Shown: piece by piece, positions 39,994 through 43,135 of the stretch | Numbering within the stretch: position 1 is the stretch's first letter | Layout: every line of letters begins with the position of its first letter | DNA from: Streptomyces alanosinicus | GTDB lineage: Bacteria; Actinomycetota; Actinomycetes; Streptomycetales; Streptomycetaceae | Direction: 5' to 3' | DNA length: 43,135 nucleotides | NCBI RefSeq assembly: GCF_014650595.1 | Contig: NZ_BMVG01000054.1 | Span: 1 to 43,135, forward strand | Notes under the pieces: generated by a model | Told to the model about the DNA's origin: nothing | The model's database searches: none | The model's input: only the letters and a program-made list of their open reading frames with translations | Translations under genes and position numbers: made by a program

Positions 39994-40638
39994 GTGCTCG
40001 ATTCGGTGAAGAACCAAGAGCAGGAGTTCACCGAGGTGCCCTTCTGGTTCGACCCACTGTGCCCGTGGGCATGGGTCACCTCGCGCTGGCTCCTGGAAGT
40101 CGAGAAGGTCAGGCCGGTGCGCGCCGACTGGCGGATCATGTCGTTGGCCTACCTCAACCTCGAACAGCGCGAGGGCAAGGGACTCAGCGACGACTACCGC
40201 ACGCTGATGGAGAAGGCCTGGGACTCGGTGCGGGTCTGCGTGGCCGCCGCTGAACACGCCGGCCGCGACGTCCTCGGGCCGCTGTACACCGCCATCGGCA
40301 CCCGGCTGCACAACCAGCGGCGACGCGAAGATCCCACCGTGATCACCGAGGCTCTCGCCGAGACGGGCCTCCCCGCCTCGCTGGCGTCGGCCGCCACGAG
40401 CACGGAGTACGACCAGCTCATCAAGGACTCGCACGACGAGGCGTTCAACGAGGTCGGCCTCGACGTCGGGACACCCGTTCTCCGCATCGCAGGCACGGCC
40501 CTGTTCGGCCCCGTGCTCAGACAGGCTCCCCGCGGTGAAGCTGCCGGACAGCTCTGGGACGGCCTGGCCATGGTCGCCGCGACGGACGGGTTCTTCGAGC
40601 TCAAGCGCAGCCGGGACAGCAAGCCGTCCTTCGAATGA
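39994..40638 (+). CDS. DsbA-fold protein resembling mycothiol-dependent nitroreductase Rv2466c
   Basis: 214 residues from a GTG at 39994 with AAAGG just upstream; a second GTG at 40006 is possible. The active site is CPWAW in FWFDPLCPWAWVTSRWLLEV, as in the Rv2466c-type thioredoxin-fold family. The rest (WRIMSLAYLNLEQREGKGLS, AFNEVGLDVGTPVLRIAGTA) matches that family, including the cis-proline region GTPVLRI. Known members use mycothiol for reduction. Position after the exonuclease suggests a shared transcript; a link to the RiPP genes is possible but unproven. Confidence 0.88.
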   Translation: MLDSVKNQEQEFTEVPFWFDPLCPWAWVTSRWLLEVEKVRPVRADWRIMSLAYLNLEQREGKGLSDDYRTLMEKAWDSVRVCVAAAEHAGRDVLGPLYTAIGTRLHNQRRREDPTVITEALAETGLPASLASAATSTEYDQLIKDSHDEAFNEVGLDVGTPVLRIAGTALFGPVLRQAPRGEAAGQLWDGLAMVAATDGFFELKRSRDSKPSFE

Positions 40639-40741
40639 GCGAACCCACACCGCGGCCGGTTCGGCAGGACGACGAACAACGAAGCTGGAGCCTCGACCGG
40701 CGCGCCCCGGTCTCGCGGGCCGCTTCGACCGTGGGCCCGGG

Positions 40742-41302
40742 TCAGCCCGCCTGGGCTGGCGTGCTGATCGCTCGCGCGATGCGGTGCCCGACGAGACGCT
40801 CGGCCAGATCCAGCGGGTACCAGCCGGCGCCGGACACCTCGGACTCCTGAATGCGCCCGACCTCGGCCCGGTCCGTTGTGAAGGAGTATCCGATGTCCAG
40901 GTGGTAGTGCTCCGGCTCGTCCTTCTCGGGCCTGGCCGGCACCTTGCCGTACTCGATGTAGGCGGGAGTCGGCGAGACGGGGAAGATCTGGCTGGAGTCG
41001 ATGCCGGTCTCCTCCGTCAACTCGCGCACTGCCGCATCGATCAGCGTGGTGTCGGTCGGCTCGAGGTGGCCCCCGGGCTGCAGGGTGATCCCGTAGGCAA
41101 GGTGTTCGATGAGCAGGATCTCGGTGTCATCGCGGACGAGGAGCGCGCCAACGGTCACGTGTATCGGGAAGCTCCGCCGAGTGGCGAAGTCCCAGCCTTG
41201 AGTCAAGAGCCGCAGAGGCTCGGACAGTTGCTCGGCCTCTTCCGGGTAGCGCTCAAGGTAGGCACCAAGGACGCCCGAGATATCCGAATCACTGATCGCC
41301 AC
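40742..41302 (-). CDS. NUDIX hydrolase (second)
   Basis: 186 residues from a GTG with GGAGGTGA upstream, an excellent site. The Nudix box is GGHLEPTDTTLIDAAVRELT EETGI: the RE-x2-EE-x-G core is intact, but the first box glutamate is an aspartate (LEPTD). Around it are THVTVGALLVRDDTEILL-like residues (IHVTVGALLVRDDTEILLIE) and HYHLDIGYSFTTDRAEVGRI. It is convergent with the DsbA-fold gene and differs in sequence from the element's NUDIX. Substrate unknown. Confidence 0.9.
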   Translation of the reverse strand: MAISDSDISGVLGAYLERYPEEAEQLSEPLRLLTQGWDFATRRSFPIHVTVGALLVRDDTEILLIEHLAYGITLQPGGHLEPTDTTLIDAAVRELTEETGIDSSQIFPVSPTPAYIEYGKVPARPEKDEPEHYHLDIGYSFTTDRAEVGRIQESEVSGAGWYPLDLAERLVGHRIARAISTPAQAG

Positions 41303-42422
41303 GGGTCACCTCCACGTCAGCCCGTGAGCGAAGCTCTCCATGACCAACTACTCGGATGAGAGCAACGAGCGTTAACAAGGCAGCTCCAAAAAGGGCGCGT
41401 GGCGTACGAGGAGGATCGCACTCTACAAGTTGGGCCTGAGCCGGTGCGCGCCAACGCGCCCGTTGCTCGGCTCAAGCGTCCCCAGAACTTTGGTGGGCCA
41501 CCGCCCTCCAATCAGCGCGACACCGAAGCAGCCGCACTGCATGGACTCGGCCGTGTGCTGGCGCCCGGCGGTCGGCTCTTCTCACCTGCGGCCTGCGACC
41601 CGGCGTGAAGCCAGTCAGATACGAAGAGTAATCGTGGCCGACAGGCGGAGCTTGTGGCGTACGGACCGGCCAGTCGGTACGCCGGACCCTGGAATGCCGT
41701 GCTCGGCGCGGCCGGCCCTCCGTGTCATCGGCCAACGGATACGCCCTTCCCGATTGCCTGACCGCCCACGATCCTGGTCACCTCGCCCTTGGTCGCGCAT
41801 CGGTGACCGGCGGCCAGATCGTGGTCGGTCAGTGGCCGCGGTTCAGGATGAAGGGCATCCGGTCCTCGCAACGGTGACACCGTACGGATACCCAACCCCT
41901 TGCCCCGCCTGGATACCCACTGCACATGCTGCGAATACCCGCAGGTCGGGCCATGGGCATCCATGCAGTGCGCAGCAGGAACTCACGCGTGAGCCTTGCC
42001 CGGGAAGGGACGGCAGCCGACCGCGGCGACCATTGGCCGGTGACCGGTTCCCGTCGTGTCGGCCACCGGTCATGGCCGCACGAGGACTGGCCATGACCGG
42101 CCACAGTCGTGTGCGCCGCCGGGTGGGCGGATGGCCAGAACCACCGGCCGGTCATGTGCAGCGGCCACTGGCCGGCGTAGTGTCCTGTCGGCCGACTGGC
42201 CAGAGACGCGTGCGTGTGGCCGATTGCGCGACGCATCGGCCAGCGCCCGTCGTCGCCGCGGCGTCATTAGACAAGGTCACTGTCTGCAACAGTGCTGCGG
42301 AGTCGCTGAACGTGGCAGGCTCTTGAATCCTGTCGGGGGGCTGTCCTGTGCCGCGCCCCTTTCGGGTCTGATCGCGTAATCGCCATCCGCTGGATCGGAC
42401 TGCCCGACTACGCTCGACCGTC
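41303..42422. repeat. Gene-free block with GTGGCC/GGATACCC-type motifs, partner of the left block
   Basis: No convincing gene. From about 41740 to 42245 it carries GGATAC(C)C words (41738, 41886, 41911 and a variant at 41933), and from about 42030 to 42245 a dense series of GGCCAC/TGGCC/CCGGTCA words like those in the left block. TACCCAACCCCTTGCCCC at 41889-41906 is the exact reverse complement of 1556-1573. The stretch 41303-41740 shows nothing I can name. Likely a replication, partition or transfer locus. Confidence 0.55.
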
Positions 42423-42926
42423 ATGACGAAGCCTGGTGCGAAGGTCAAGATCGGCGCAGTTCAGGCGGCGTGGGACCAGGCGACCATCCTGCGCTCGGGG
42501 GACGACCAGAAGGCGTGGCCTGTCCTGAGTGAGCGCATCGCGGCAGCCACGGCACTCTATGGCAGAGTCGAACTCCTGCGCGGGACGGTATTCCTGATCG
42601 ATGGCGCCCTCCACCAGATCGGTGCCAGCCGTCCCGGGAATGAGCAATTCGCCGAGCGGTTCACCCAGACGCTGTGGGACAAAGTCAGCAAGTGGGCCGG
42701 GCTCGTGGAGCCGACCGACTTTCCGATGGTGCGCCAAGTCGTGAAGGACGCTTTCGAGGGGCGCGACCCGGTGGCCTGGCGGGACCTGGCCGGGCCGGTC
42801 CCCGACAGCGAGTCCCGCACGATGACGTGCGCACTCGCGCTCATCGCCGATTTCGTGGACCGGGTCGACGGGCAGGGAGCGTGTGAGCGCGTGCTGCTGG
42901 CCAGCCTCGGCAGCGCCCTCGACTGA
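42423..42926 (+). CDS. Hypothetical protein
   Basis: 167 residues from an ATG with no clear ribosome site (possibly leaderless). It is helical, with MTKPGAKVKIGAVQAAWDQA at the start, RIAAATALYGRVELLRGTVF and a final helix ADFVDRVDGQGACERVLLAS. No domain is recognised. Beyond it, 42927-43135 holds no gene I can support. Confidence 0.65.
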   Translation: MTKPGAKVKIGAVQAAWDQATILRSGDDQKAWPVLSERIAAATALYGRVELLRGTVFLIDGALHQIGASRPGNEQFAERFTQTLWDKVSKWAGLVEPTDFPMVRQVVKDAFEGRDPVAWRDLAGPVPDSESRTMTCALALIADFVDRVDGQGACERVLLASLGSALD

Positions 42927-43135
42927 TCCAGTGACCGCGGACAGGCACTGCGTAATCAAGCGGACTGTACTGCGGGAGCTGGGCGAGGAGTTGCAGCCAT
43001 TGGGTGGACAGACGGCCGGATGAGCTTGCGAGGCATAAGCATGATCGCGGCGTGGGAGAGCATCGCTTCGGACTACTAGTAGGGCCTGGTCAGGTTCACT
43101 CGCCGGTGGCGTGTCCGTTTGATCGCATGTTCCGT

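Noticed and set aside
1..43135. Circular plasmid hypothesis for the whole window
   Set aside because: Joining the right end to the left does not give a sensible N-terminus for the truncated left gene; the window is a slice.
1..43135. tRNA, rRNA genes or CRISPR arrays
   Set aside because: No cloverleaf, rRNA-like stretch or regularly spaced repeats with unique spacers was seen; the repeat blocks are irregular.

Overview
The window is high-GC DNA with the codon use, GGAGG-type ribosome binding sites, frequent GTG/TTG starts and 1-4 nt stop/start overlaps of a Streptomyces or close relative. A DUF2637-type plasmid protein, a replication-relaxation protein, a VirD4-like ATPase and ribbon-helix-helix proteins suggest a plasmid or plasmid-derived region. 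No species can be named from the sequence alone.

Layout. (1) 2-1270 is the 3' part of a DUF2637-type protein, followed by a gene-free block (1271-1858) dense in GTGGCC/GGCCAC. (2) 1859-19093 is one very long minus-strand gene train. It runs from a membrane protein and a VirD4/TraG-like ATPase, through a replication-relaxation protein, lipoproteins and a secreted protein, to a complete Tad/Flp-type pilus set: CpaB, CpaE, TadA, TadB, TadC, Flp pilin and three TadE/G-like pseudopilins. It ends in a large LysM plus BTAD membrane protein. No prepilin peptidase is present. (3) 19290-20788 is a minus-strand Scr1-type HTH regulator with two DUF397 genes. (4) 21210-25211 is a plus-strand row of small regulator-like genes (two HATPase-fold proteins, a zinc-ribbon membrane protein and unknowns). 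(5) 25418-28733 is a compact RiPP cluster: a 43-residue candidate precursor peptide, a hairpin, TfuA, YcaO and a methyltransferase. These are followed by a gpsA-like gene.

That gpsA-like gene is split. Its first 111 codons end at 29128 and the reading frame resumes at 38033. The 8.9 kb between is flanked by a 6-bp direct repeat (GAACTG) and carries inverted 19-bp ends that match at 17 positions. Joining across one copy of the repeat restores the frame exactly. I read this as a transposon-like insertion. Its cargo is a complete second gpsA, a tandem ribbon-helix-helix protein, a NUDIX hydrolase, a radical SAM enzyme, an ATP-grasp enzyme, a thymidylate-kinase-like protein, a divergent TPR regulator and the stump of an integrase-like gene. 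The distal part of the split gene is itself a chimera: the middle of GpsA runs in frame into a SAICAR synthetase (PurC)-like protein that has lost its N-terminus.

After the element come a DEDD-family exonuclease, a DsbA-fold protein resembling the mycothiol-dependent nitroreductase Rv2466c, a second NUDIX protein on the minus strand, a second gene-free block (41303-42422) that shares motifs with the left block including an inverted exact 18-mer, and an unknown plus-strand gene.

Functionally, the left half looks like a surface-appendage and DNA-transfer module written as one operon. The right half looks like natural-product biosynthesis (a putative thioamide or azoline peptide) broken by a mobile element that brings its own uncharacterised biosynthesis-like operon. 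In-frame TTA codons in the first HATPase gene, tfuA and the ATP-grasp gene suggest dependence on the bldA leucyl-tRNA.
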